Positions 57,978 to 64,000 of a stretch of DNA of 64,000 nucleotides are shown one piece after another. Source of the DNA: Pseudomonas sp. AOB-7 (lineage in GTDB: Bacteria; Pseudomonadota; Gammaproteobacteria; Pseudomonadales; Pseudomonadaceae). The translations under genes and the position numbers were made by a program. The stretch covers positions 355,887-419,886 of the forward strand of contig NZ_RFFK01000003.1 of NCBI RefSeq assembly GCF_003696305.1. Reading direction: 5' to 3'. Below the pieces are notes generated by a model. The model did not search any database and was not told where the DNA came from. It worked only from the letters and a program-made list of their open reading frames with translations. Within the stretch, counting starts at the first letter, position 1. Every line of letters begins with the position of its first letter.

Positions 57978-58743
57978 CCCCACCATGCTCAGCGACGACG
58001 AGCTGCTGCGCTACAGCCGGCAGATTCTCCTCAAACAGATCGACGTCGACGGCCAGTTGCGCCTCAAGCAGAGCCGCGCGCTGATCGTCGGCCTTGGCGG
58101 GCTGGGCTCGCCGGTGGCGCTGTACCTGGCCGCCGCCGGCGTCGGCGAGCTGCACCTGGCCGACTTCGACCGCGTCGACCTGACCAACCTGCAGCGGCAG
58201 ATCGCCCACGACACCGCCAGCATCGGCCAGACCAAGGTGGATTCGGTCATGGCGCGGCTGGCCGCGATCAATCCGCAGGTGCGCCTGGTGCCGCATCGCC
58301 AGGCGCTGGATGCCGACTCGCTGGCTGCGGCGGTCGGTGGCGTCGACCTGGTGCTGGACTGCTCGGACAACTTCGCCACCCGCGAGGCGGTCAACGCCGC
58401 CTGCGTGGCCGCCGGCAAGCCGCTGGTGTCCGGCGCGGCGATCCGTCTGGAAGGCCAGCTCTCGGTATTCGATCCGCGCGACGCCGCCAGCCCCTGCTAC
58501 CACTGCCTCTACGGCCACGGCAGCGAGGCCGAGCTGACCTGCAGCGAGGCCGGGGTGGTCGGCCCGCTGGTGGGCCTGGTCGGCAGCCTGCAGGCGCTGG
58601 AGGCGCTCAAGCTGCTGGCCGGCTTCGGCGAGCCGCTGGTCGGCCGCCTGCTGTTGATCGATGCCCTCGGCACGCGCTTTCGCGAGCTGCGGGTCAAGCG
58701 CGATCCGGCCTGCAACGTGTGCGGCGGTGGCGATGGCCGGTAA
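57970..58743 (+). CDS. moeB: Molybdopterin-synthase adenylyltransferase MoeB
   Basis: E1-like enzyme that adenylates the C-terminus of MoaD before sulfur transfer. It has 257 residues. The ATP fold is [20 protein letters not shown], with [20 protein letters not shown] and the zinc pairs Cys-X2-Cys in CYHCLYG and CNVCGG. It works with MoaD and MoaE encoded 15 kb away. A homologue can also serve ThiS. It overlaps prmC by 8 bases and murI by 11. Confidence 0.95.
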   Translation: MSDPTMLSDDELLRYSRQILLKQIDVDGQLRLKQSRALIVGLGGLGSPVALYLAAAGVGELHLADFDRVDLTNLQRQIAHDTASIGQTKVDSVMARLAAINPQVRLVPHRQALDADSLAAAVGGVDLVLDCSDNFATREAVNAACVAAGKPLVSGAAIRLEGQLSVFDPRDAASPCYHCLYGHGSEAELTCSEAGVVGPLVGLVGSLQALEALKLLAGFGEPLVGRLLLIDALGTRFRELRVKRDPACNVCGGGDGR

Positions 58744-59521
58744 CGCGCCGGTCGGCGTGTTCGACTCGGGGGTCGGCGGGCTGTCGGTGCTGCGCGAGAT
58801 TCGCCAGTTGCTGCCGCACGAGTCGCTGCTCTACGTCGCCGACAGCGGCCACGTGCCCTACGGCGAGAAGAGCCCCGAGTTCATCCGCGAGCGCAGCCGC
58901 GTCATCGCCGAGTTCCTCCTCGCCCAAGGCGCCAAGGCGCTGGTGCTGGCCTGCAACACCGCCACCGTGGCGGCGGTGGCCGAGCTGCGCGAGCGTTACC
59001 CGGCGCTGCCCATCGTCGGCATGGAGCCGGCGGTCAAGCCGGCCGCGGCGGCCACCCGCAGCGGCGTGGTCGGCGTGCTGGCCACCACCGGTACGCTGAA
59101 GAGCGCCAAGTTCGCCGCCTTGCTCGACCGCTTCGCCAGCGACGTGCGGGTGATCACCCAGCCCTGCCCGGGGCTGGTGGAGTGCATCGAGGCCGGCGCG
59201 CTGGAGGCGCCGGCCACCCGCGAGCTGCTGCAGGGCTATGTCGCGCCGCTGCTGGCCGAGGGCTGCGACACGCTGATCCTCGGCTGCACCCATTACCCCT
59301 TCCTCAAGCCGCTGCTGCGTCGTCTGGTGCCGGACTCGGTGAGCCTGATCGACACCGGCGCGGCGGTGGCGCGCCAGCTGCAGCGTCTGCTCGAACAGGG
59401 CCAGCTGCTGGCCGCCGGGCCGGCGCAGGCGACCCGTTACTGGAGCAGCGGGTCGCCTGCGCAAATGCAGCGGGTATTGCCGGTGCTGCTGGGCGAGACG
59501 GCCGAAGTACGGGCATTCTGA
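58733..59521 (+). CDS. murI: Glutamate racemase MurI
   Basis: Makes D-glutamate for peptidoglycan. It has 262 residues. N-terminal [20 protein letters not shown], first catalytic Cys in [20 protein letters not shown], second in [20 protein letters not shown]. Its start lies inside the moeB end, so prmC, moeB and murI form one coupled unit. pagL follows in its own transcript. Confidence 0.96.
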   Translation: MAGNAPVGVFDSGVGGLSVLREIRQLLPHESLLYVADSGHVPYGEKSPEFIRERSRVIAEFLLAQGAKALVLACNTATVAAVAELRERYPALPIVGMEPAVKPAAAATRSGVVGVLATTGTLKSAKFAALLDRFASDVRVITQPCPGLVECIEAGALEAPATRELLQGYVAPLLAEGCDTLILGCTHYPFLKPLLRRLVPDSVSLIDTGAAVARQLQRLLEQGQLLAAGPAQATRYWSSGSPAQMQRVLPVLLGETAEVRAF

Positions 59522-59567
59522 GCGGGGTTTTGTACCTTTGTAGCCTTTCGCTCATAACGAAGGCTTC

Positions 59568-59573
59568 TATACT
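59568..59573 (+). promoter_or_regulatory. Possible -10 box of pagL
   Basis: TATACT, 49 bases before the pagL start, with no clear -35. Upstream an imperfect palindrome CCTTTCG-CTCATAA-CGAAGG (59544-59562) occupies the place where -35 would be, so an activator may be needed. Confidence 0.35.
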
Positions 59574-59621
59574 GAGGTGCAGGTCATTCGTTCTAGCTGA
59601 CTTCTCGAGAAGGAATAATTC

Positions 59622-60137
59622 ATGAAGAAGCTGTGTGTTTTGGCTGCCTGTGCAGCCTTGTCCATGGGACAGATGGGGGCGGTACAGGCGGCGGACGTGA
59701 CCGCTGCCATCGGCCAGAGCGGCGATTCCACCATGGTCTATCGCCTGGGGGCGCAATGGGACTGGAGCAGCAGCTGGCTGCAGAGCGACGTCGGTCGCCT
59801 GACCGGCTACTGGGATCTGGGGTACACCTACTGGGACGGCGACGAGACGGCGAGCAACCACAGCCTGTCGTTCGCTCCGGTGTTCGTCTACGAGTTCGCC
59901 GGCCAGCATGTGCGCCCCTATATCGAGGCGGGCATCGGCGTGGCGGCCTTCTCCAGCACCGAGCTGGAAGACAACGACCTGGGCTCGTCCTTCCAGTTCG
60001 AGGACCGCATCGGCGTCGGCCTGCGCTTCTCCGGCCAGGAGGTCGGCCTGCGCGCGGTGCACTACTCCAACGCCGGCCTGAAGAACCCCAACGACGGCGC
60101 CGAAGCCTACACCCTGCATTATCGGCTGAGCTTCTGA
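59622..60137 (+). CDS. pagL: Lipid A 3-O-deacylase PagL
   Basis: Outer-membrane enzyme that removes the 3-O acyl chain of lipid A, lowering endotoxicity. It has 171 residues. Signal peptide ends at GAVQAADVT. The rest is an eight-stranded barrel of alternating polar and hydrophobic residues. The catalytic triad region near the C-terminus is AVHYSNAGLKNPNDGAEAYT (His-Ser plus Glu). It ends RLSF with terminal Phe. It lies right after murI, as PA4661 does in PAO1. Confidence 0.95.
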   Translation: MKKLCVLAACAALSMGQMGAVQAADVTAAIGQSGDSTMVYRLGAQWDWSSSWLQSDVGRLTGYWDLGYTYWDGDETASNHSLSFAPVFVYEFAGQHVRPYIEAGIGVAAFSSTELEDNDLGSSFQFEDRIGVGLRFSGQEVGLRAVHYSNAGLKNPNDGAEAYTLHYRLSF

Positions 60138-60144
60138 ACCACAA

Positions 60145-60168
60145 GACCGGGCCAGTCCCGGTCTTTTT
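60145..60168 (+). terminator. Terminator after pagL
   Basis: GACCGGG, CCAGT loop, CCCGGTC, then five Ts. Confidence 0.9.
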
Positions 60169-60221
60169 CGTTGCGCGTCTCGCCTGGGGATTGGGGGCGC
60201 GCGGCGCACGGGTTTACCCCG

Positions 60222-60533
60222 TTATCGATAGGCCCCGGCGATACCGCGGCGCTGCTCCAGGCACTCGGCCGCACCCAGCTCGAATTCGCGGCAGATCAGC
60301 GGGCGCACTGCGTAGATGGTGCAGCGCATGCTGTCGCGATCCAGCGCCGCGCACCAGCCGTCGTCCAGGCGGCGCATCACCTCGCCGCCCCACTGGTCGG
60401 TATCGATATAGCGCGGCGGCACGCCGCTGTCGCCGAACAGCATCACTTCCAGCTGGCAGCAGCAGGCCGCGCAGGTGCTGCAGCTGACTTCGGGCTCGCT
60501 CGGCAATTGGCTGTGGGGGATGGTCTGGCTCAT
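60222..60533 (-). CDS. YkgJ-family cysteine-cluster protein
   Basis: A 103-residue protein of the CxxCxxCC family (UPF0153), thought to bind zinc or an iron-sulfur cluster. The cluster CSTCAACCCQLEV is at about residues 18-30, and more cysteines follow: GWCAALDRDSMRCTIYAVRP and LICREFELGAAEC. ATG 60533 starts MSQTIPHSQLPSEPE. It is transcribed toward pagL. Specific function is unknown. Confidence 0.82.
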   Translation of the reverse strand: MSQTIPHSQLPSEPEVSCSTCAACCCQLEVMLFGDSGVPPRYIDTDQWGGEVMRRLDDGWCAALDRDSMRCTIYAVRPLICREFELGAAECLEQRRGIAGAYR

Positions 60534-60669
60534 GGCGCGGCAGTGTACGCCAAGGCTCGCCGTCGTGGTGTGCGGACGGCTGAGCGGTTCGCGGCGCCGG
60601 TTGGCGCTGAGCGTAGCGAAGCCCAACAGCGAGCGCGCAGCGCTCCGCCCGTCGATCTCAAGGCCGAAT

Positions 60670-61197
60670 CTACGCCGCTCGCCGGCTACGCAGACTCTGT
60701 TCGTACTGGGCGCGATACAGCCGGGCGAAGCCGTGCAGCACCGGCATCGCCACCGCCCAGACCGCGGCGAGGATGGCCAGGGTCGGCCAGGTGCCCAGCG
60801 GCAGGCCGACGTCGGCGATCTGCGCGCCGCCGTAGTAGGACAGCGGCGCCGCCAGCGCGCCGAGCAGGCTGCCTTTCCACCAGGGCTGCGCGGTCCAGGC
60901 CAGGCAATGGTTGAGGGTGCTGGCCAGCAGCAGCCAGAGCAGCGCCAGCCACAGCGGGATCAGTTGGCGCGGCTCGCCGAAGTCGAACAGGCCGAGGTTG
61001 AGCAGGAAACTGTCCAGCGCGCTGCCGGCGAGAAACACGCTGAGCAGCAGCTTGCCTTCGGCCGCCCAACTGCTGACCCACAGCAGGTGCACACCGATGA
61101 TCACTGCCACCAGCAGCAGCCAGGGGCTGTCGCCGGCGAAGACGCAGACCAGCCAGCCGAGCTGGAAGAGAAGGGCGTTGGCGATCAGTTTAGGCAT
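60670..61197 (-). CDS. DUF2878 membrane protein
   Basis: A 175-residue inner-membrane protein with about six helices, starting MPKLIANALLFQLGWLVCVF and containing DSFLLNLGLFDFGEPRQLIP and NHCLAWTAQPWWKGSLLGAL. The family is unassigned but is repeatedly found in the same operon as Cfa-like methyltransferases and DUF1365 proteins. The start overlaps the stop end of the methyltransferase by 8 bases, which supports a joint role in membrane lipid modification. Confidence 0.83.
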   Translation of the reverse strand: MPKLIANALLFQLGWLVCVFAGDSPWLLLVAVIIGVHLLWVSSWAAEGKLLLSVFLAGSALDSFLLNLGLFDFGEPRQLIPLWLALLWLLLASTLNHCLAWTAQPWWKGSLLGALAAPLSYYGGAQIADVGLPLGTWPTLAILAAVWAVAMPVLHGFARLYRAQYEQSLRSRRAA

Positions 61198-62464
61198 CGA
61201 AGTTTCCTAGCAGAGGGGCGGGCCGCGCGGCCGGCTTGGCCAGCAGCAGTTGCGCGGTGCCAATGGTGCGTTCGAGGAAGCCTCCCTCGCAATAGCACAG
61301 GTAGAACTCCCAGAGTCGGTAGAAGTAGTCGTCGTAGCCCAACTGCTCCAGGCGCTGGCGGGCCTGGCGCAGGTTGTCGTGCCACAGGCGCAGGGTACGC
61401 GCGTAGTGCAGGCCGAAATCTTCCATGTGATGCAGGTTGAAGTCGGTATGGCGGGTGACCACGTCGAGCATCTTCTGTACCGAGGGCAGCGCGCCGCCGG
61501 GGAAGATGTAGCGCTGGATGAAGTCCACCGACTTGCAAGCCTGCTCGTAGCGTTGATCACGGATGGTGATGGCCTGCAGCAGCATCAGCCCGTCGGGCTT
61601 GAGCAGGCGCGCGCACTGCTGGAAGTAGGTGGGCAGAAAACGGTGGCCGACCGCTTCGATCATCTCGATGGAGACCAGCTTGTCGTACTGGCCCTCGAGG
61701 TCGCGGTAATCCTCCAGCAGCAGGGTGATGCGATCCTCCAGGCCCAGCTCGCGGATGCGCCGTGCGGTATGGGCATGCTGCTCGCGCGACAAGGTGGTGG
61801 TGGTCACCCGGCAGCCGTAGCGGGTGGCGGCATGGATGGCCATGCTGCCCCAGCCGGTGCCGATCTCCAGCAGGTGGTCGGATGGCCTGAGCGCCAGCTT
61901 CTGGCAGATGCGCTCCAGCTTGTTGAGCTGCGCCTGCTCCAGGCTGTCATCCGCGCCTTTGAACATGGCCGCCGAATACATCATGGTCGGGTCGAGGAAC
62001 TGCTCGAACAGTTCGTTGCCCAGGTCGTAGTGCGCGGCGATATTGCGCCGCGAGCCCTGGCGGGTGTTGCGGTTGAGCCAGTGCAGGCCCTGGATCAGCG
62101 GCCGGCCGAGTTGCGCCAGGCCGCGCTCCATGGCGTCGAGCACCTCCAGGTTGGCGACGAAGATGCGGATCACCGCGGTCAGGTCCGGGGTGCTCCAGTA
62201 CCCGTGGATATAGGCCTCGCCCGAGCCGATCGAGCCGTTGCCGGCCACCAGGCCCCAGACCGCGCCGTCGAGCACGCGGATTTCGCCGCGCAGGCTGGCC
62301 TGCGGGTCGCCGAAGTGCAGGGTCTCGGCGCCCTCGTGGATGGTCAGCCGGCCATGGCGCAGGCGACCCAGCTGGCGCAGTACGGCGCGGCGCAACAGGC
62401 CGGCACCGAGGCCGCTGCCGGCACGCACGCTGTCTTTGGCGGAGGTCAGGCTAGAGCTTTTCAT
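61190..62464 (-). CDS. Cyclopropane-fatty-acid-synthase-like methyltransferase
   Basis: SAM-dependent methyltransferase acting on unsaturated acyl chains of phospholipids, 424 residues. The N-terminal lipid-binding domain includes TLHFGDPQASLRGEIRVLDG. SAM-binding motif DHLLEIGTGWGSMAIHAATR, then VTTTTLSREQHAHTARRIRE, VSIEMIEAVGHRFLPTYFQQ and IQRYIFPGGALPSVQ are all Cfa-type. A conserved Cys lies in LYYCEGGF-like YLCYCEGGFLERTIG. It overlaps DUF1365 by 14 bases. Whether it makes cyclopropane or a methyl-branched product (UfaM type) cannot be told from sequence alone. Confidence 0.88.
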   Translation of the reverse strand: MKSSSLTSAKDSVRAGSGLGAGLLRRAVLRQLGRLRHGRLTIHEGAETLHFGDPQASLRGEIRVLDGAVWGLVAGNGSIGSGEAYIHGYWSTPDLTAVIRIFVANLEVLDAMERGLAQLGRPLIQGLHWLNRNTRQGSRRNIAAHYDLGNELFEQFLDPTMMYSAAMFKGADDSLEQAQLNKLERICQKLALRPSDHLLEIGTGWGSMAIHAATRYGCRVTTTTLSREQHAHTARRIRELGLEDRITLLLEDYRDLEGQYDKLVSIEMIEAVGHRFLPTYFQQCARLLKPDGLMLLQAITIRDQRYEQACKSVDFIQRYIFPGGALPSVQKMLDVVTRHTDFNLHHMEDFGLHYARTLRLWHDNLRQARQRLEQLGYDDYFYRLWEFYLCYCEGGFLERTIGTAQLLLAKPAARPAPLLGNFDA

Positions 62465-63251
62465 AGGGCAGGTCCTTCGGTTGCGGGCGGGCGACGCGGA
62501 AGTCGCCTTCCGCGGCCTGGTGAGCGAACAGGGGCGCGCGTTTGAGCAGCAGGCGCAGGGCCTGCCAGTAGATGGCCGCGAGGGTCTTGGCGGTCATCCA
62601 GGGGAAACTCAGCAGATGGCGGTGCAGGCTGGCGCGGCTCAGGGGCTGGCGCTGCAGGCTGAGGCTGGCGTCGAAGAGCTTTTCCTCGCCGTTCCAGTCG
62701 GCCATATGAATGCCCAGGCGCTCGCCCACCGGGCTGAAGCTCATGCGGTACTCAAGCTCGTGCGGCAGAAAGGGCGAGACGTGGAAGGCCTTGGCCACGC
62801 TGAACTGCTGCCGCCCAGTGCCGGCTGCCGGCAGCACGTAGTGATAGCGCTCGCGCCAGGGCGTGTTGCTCACTTCGCAGAGGATCGCCAGCAGTTGCTC
62901 GTCGGCGTCGAAGCAGTAGAAGAAGCTCGCCGGGTTGAACGCCAGGCCCCAGCTGCGCGGCTGGGTCAGCAGGCAGATGCGCCCCAGCGGGCGCCGGCCG
63001 ATGGCCTGCTCGACGCGCTGGCGCACCGCCTCGGCCAGGGGCATGCCGCCGCGGGTGAATTGCGGCAGGTAATCGGACTCGCGAAAGGCGAAGGGCATCC
63101 AGCGGCTGCGCCCGGCCAGCTTTGAGAGGGCGAACAGGGCGTCCTGCTCGTCCAGATCGAGGTAGAGCAGGCCCATGCGGTAGCGGAAGGCGTGCGCGCG
63201 CGGGGCGAAGCGCCGATGCTGCACCCAGCCGCTGTACAGGGCGCTGTGCAT
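62451..63251 (-). CDS. DUF1365 family protein
   Basis: A 266-residue protein of unknown function, usually beside Cfa-like enzymes. It starts MHSALYSGWVQHRRFAPRAH and contains YRMGLLYLDLDEQDALF, LLTQPRSWGLAFNPASFFYC (the family core, NPXSFYYC-like), VSNTPWRERYHYVLPA and HVSPFLPHELEYRMSF. It overlaps the FAD oxidoreductase stop by one base and the methyltransferase start by 14. The core suggests binding of an acyl substrate, but no reaction is established. Confidence 0.88.
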   Translation of the reverse strand: MHSALYSGWVQHRRFAPRAHAFRYRMGLLYLDLDEQDALFALSKLAGRSRWMPFAFRESDYLPQFTRGGMPLAEAVRQRVEQAIGRRPLGRICLLTQPRSWGLAFNPASFFYCFDADEQLLAILCEVSNTPWRERYHYVLPAAGTGRQQFSVAKAFHVSPFLPHELEYRMSFSPVGERLGIHMADWNGEEKLFDASLSLQRQPLSRASLHRHLLSFPWMTAKTLAAIYWQALRLLLKRAPLFAHQAAEGDFRVARPQPKDLPYEKL

Positions 63252-64000
63252 CACAGCGCCTCGCCGAAGGCGCGGGCCACGCGCAGCGCGCTGAGCACGC
63301 CGTCCTCGTGGAAGCCGTTGGCCCAGTAGGCGCCGCAGTAGTAGCTGTGCTGGCTGCCTTGCAGCTCTTCCCAGCGCGCCTGGGCGGCGATGCCGGCCAG
63401 GCTGTACTGCGGGTGGGCGTAGCGAAAGCGCGCGAGCACCTTGGCCGGGTCGATGGCCGCGCCCTGGTTGAGGCTGACGCAGAAGGTGGTATCGCTGTCG
63501 ATACCCTGCAGGATGTTCATGTTGTAGGTGACCGCTGCCGGTCGATCGGTCGGCCCGCCCAGGCGGTAGTTCCAGCTGGCCCAGGCCAGCTGGCGCCGGG
63601 GCAGCAGGCGCGTATCGGTATGCAGCACCACCTCGTTGTCGGCGTAGGGCAGGGCGCCGAGGATGGCCTGTTCGGCGGCGCTGGGCCCTGCCAGCAGGGC
63701 CAGGGCCTGGTCGCTGTGGCAGGCGAATACCACCTTGTCGAAGCGCTCGGCGCCGGCGGCGCTGTGCAGGGTGACGCCGCCGGCATCGCGCTCGACCCGC
63801 TGCACCGGGCAATTGAGCCGGATGCGCTCGGCGAAGCTGGCGCTCAGCGGCGCCAAGTAGCTGCGCGAGCCGCCGGCGATCACCTGCCACTGCGGGCGGT
63901 CGCTGATCGACAGCAGGCCGTGGTTCTTGCAGAAGCGCACGAAGAACTGCAGCGGAAAACCGAGCATGCCGGCCAGCGACATCGACCAGATCGCCGCGCC
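63251..64000 (-). CDS. FAD-dependent amine-oxidase-like oxidoreductase (N-terminus outside window)
   Basis: The C-terminal 249 residues of a flavoprotein of the amine oxidase/phytoene-desaturase group; the frame remains open to the window edge and reads GAAIWS just before the first in-window Met, a typical internal segment. Visible parts are LLSISDRPQWQVIAGGSRSY, FDKVVFACHSDQALALL, NEVVLHTDTRLLPRRQLAWA, and the end YCGAYWANGFHEDGVLSALR, which binds FAD. It is the first visible gene of an operon with DUF1365, a Cfa-like enzyme and DUF2878. Desaturation of an acyl chain (UfaD-like) is the likely type of reaction. Confidence 0.85.
   Translation of the reverse strand, partial: GAAIWSMSLAGMLGFPLQFFVRFCKNHGLLSISDRPQWQVIAGGSRSYLAPLSASFAERIRLNCPVQRVERDAGGVTLHSAAGAERFDKVVFACHSDQALALLAGPSAAEQAILGALPYADNEVVLHTDTRLLPRRQLAWASWNYRLGGPTDRPAAVTYNMNILQGIDSDTTFCVSLNQGAAIDPAKVLARFRYAHPQYSLAGIAAQARWEELQGSQHSYYCGAYWANGFHEDGVLSALRVARAFGEAL

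Overview
The window is a 64 kb stretch of a high-GC gamma-proteobacterial chromosome, almost certainly a Pseudomonas of the P. aeruginosa/mendocina/alcaligenes type. It carries PilY1, PilE and PilS-PilR, a complete 12-gene alginate operon, PagL, the prfA-prmC-moeB-murI run and dense palindromic intergenic repeats. It reads as ordinary chromosome: there is no integrase, transposase, phage gene, CRISPR array or rRNA operon.

Layout. 1-10.8 kb: end of the minor-pilin operon (pilY1 cut by the window edge, pilE), thiO, then the reverse-strand pilS-pilR pair, a small zinc-ribbon protein and bamD, and forward rluD-pgeF. 10.8-12.8 kb: a TetR regulator and an Old Yellow Enzyme (nemR-nemA type) sharing a 14-base sequence upstream of both genes. 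12.9-21.1 kb: GT4 glycosyltransferase, cysZ, a CHASE4/PAS/GGDEF diguanylate cyclase, trxB, an orphan AAA ATPase, a small membrane protein coupled to a short-chain dehydrogenase, and a membrane protein of unknown function. 21.2-37.3 kb: the alginate operon on the reverse strand, algD-8-44-K-E-G-X-L-I-J-F-A, with a 680-base AT-richer region upstream of algD that holds an exact AlgR-box match. 37.9-43.3 kb: yaaA, a DmeF-like metal exporter, a PIN-PhoH protein, moaC-moaD-moaE and a 54-residue membrane protein. 43.4-46.9 kb: a membrane-anchored 5'-nucleotidase-like enzyme, an EamA transporter and a tiny exported protein. 47-59.5 kb: a housekeeping block with tRNA-Met, ychF, pth, rplY, prs, two identical tRNA-Gln genes, ispE, lolB and a TPR lipoprotein, then divergently hemA-prfA-prmC-moeB-murI. 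59.6-64 kb: pagL, a cysteine-cluster protein, and a compact reverse-strand operon of FAD oxidoreductase (cut by the window edge), DUF1365, a cyclopropane-synthase-like methyltransferase and DUF2878. This operon resembles the lipid-modification genes tied to photo-oxidative stress and furan fatty acids in other proteobacteria.

How it works together. Alginate genes supply precursor (AlgA, AlgD), polymerise (Alg8, Alg44), move and protect polymer across the periplasm (AlgK, AlgX, AlgG, AlgL), acetylate it (AlgI, AlgJ, AlgF, AlgX) and export it (AlgE). From memory of PAO1, the window is a mosaic of conserved blocks (PA4543-PA4556; PA0842/0846/0847/0849; PA3539-PA3551; PA3916-PA3919; PA4661-PA4673) joined in a different order. 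At least three families of palindromic repeat lie between genes, several directly on or beside stop codons. The only two gaps over 100 bases inside the alginate operon are exactly where such repeats sit.
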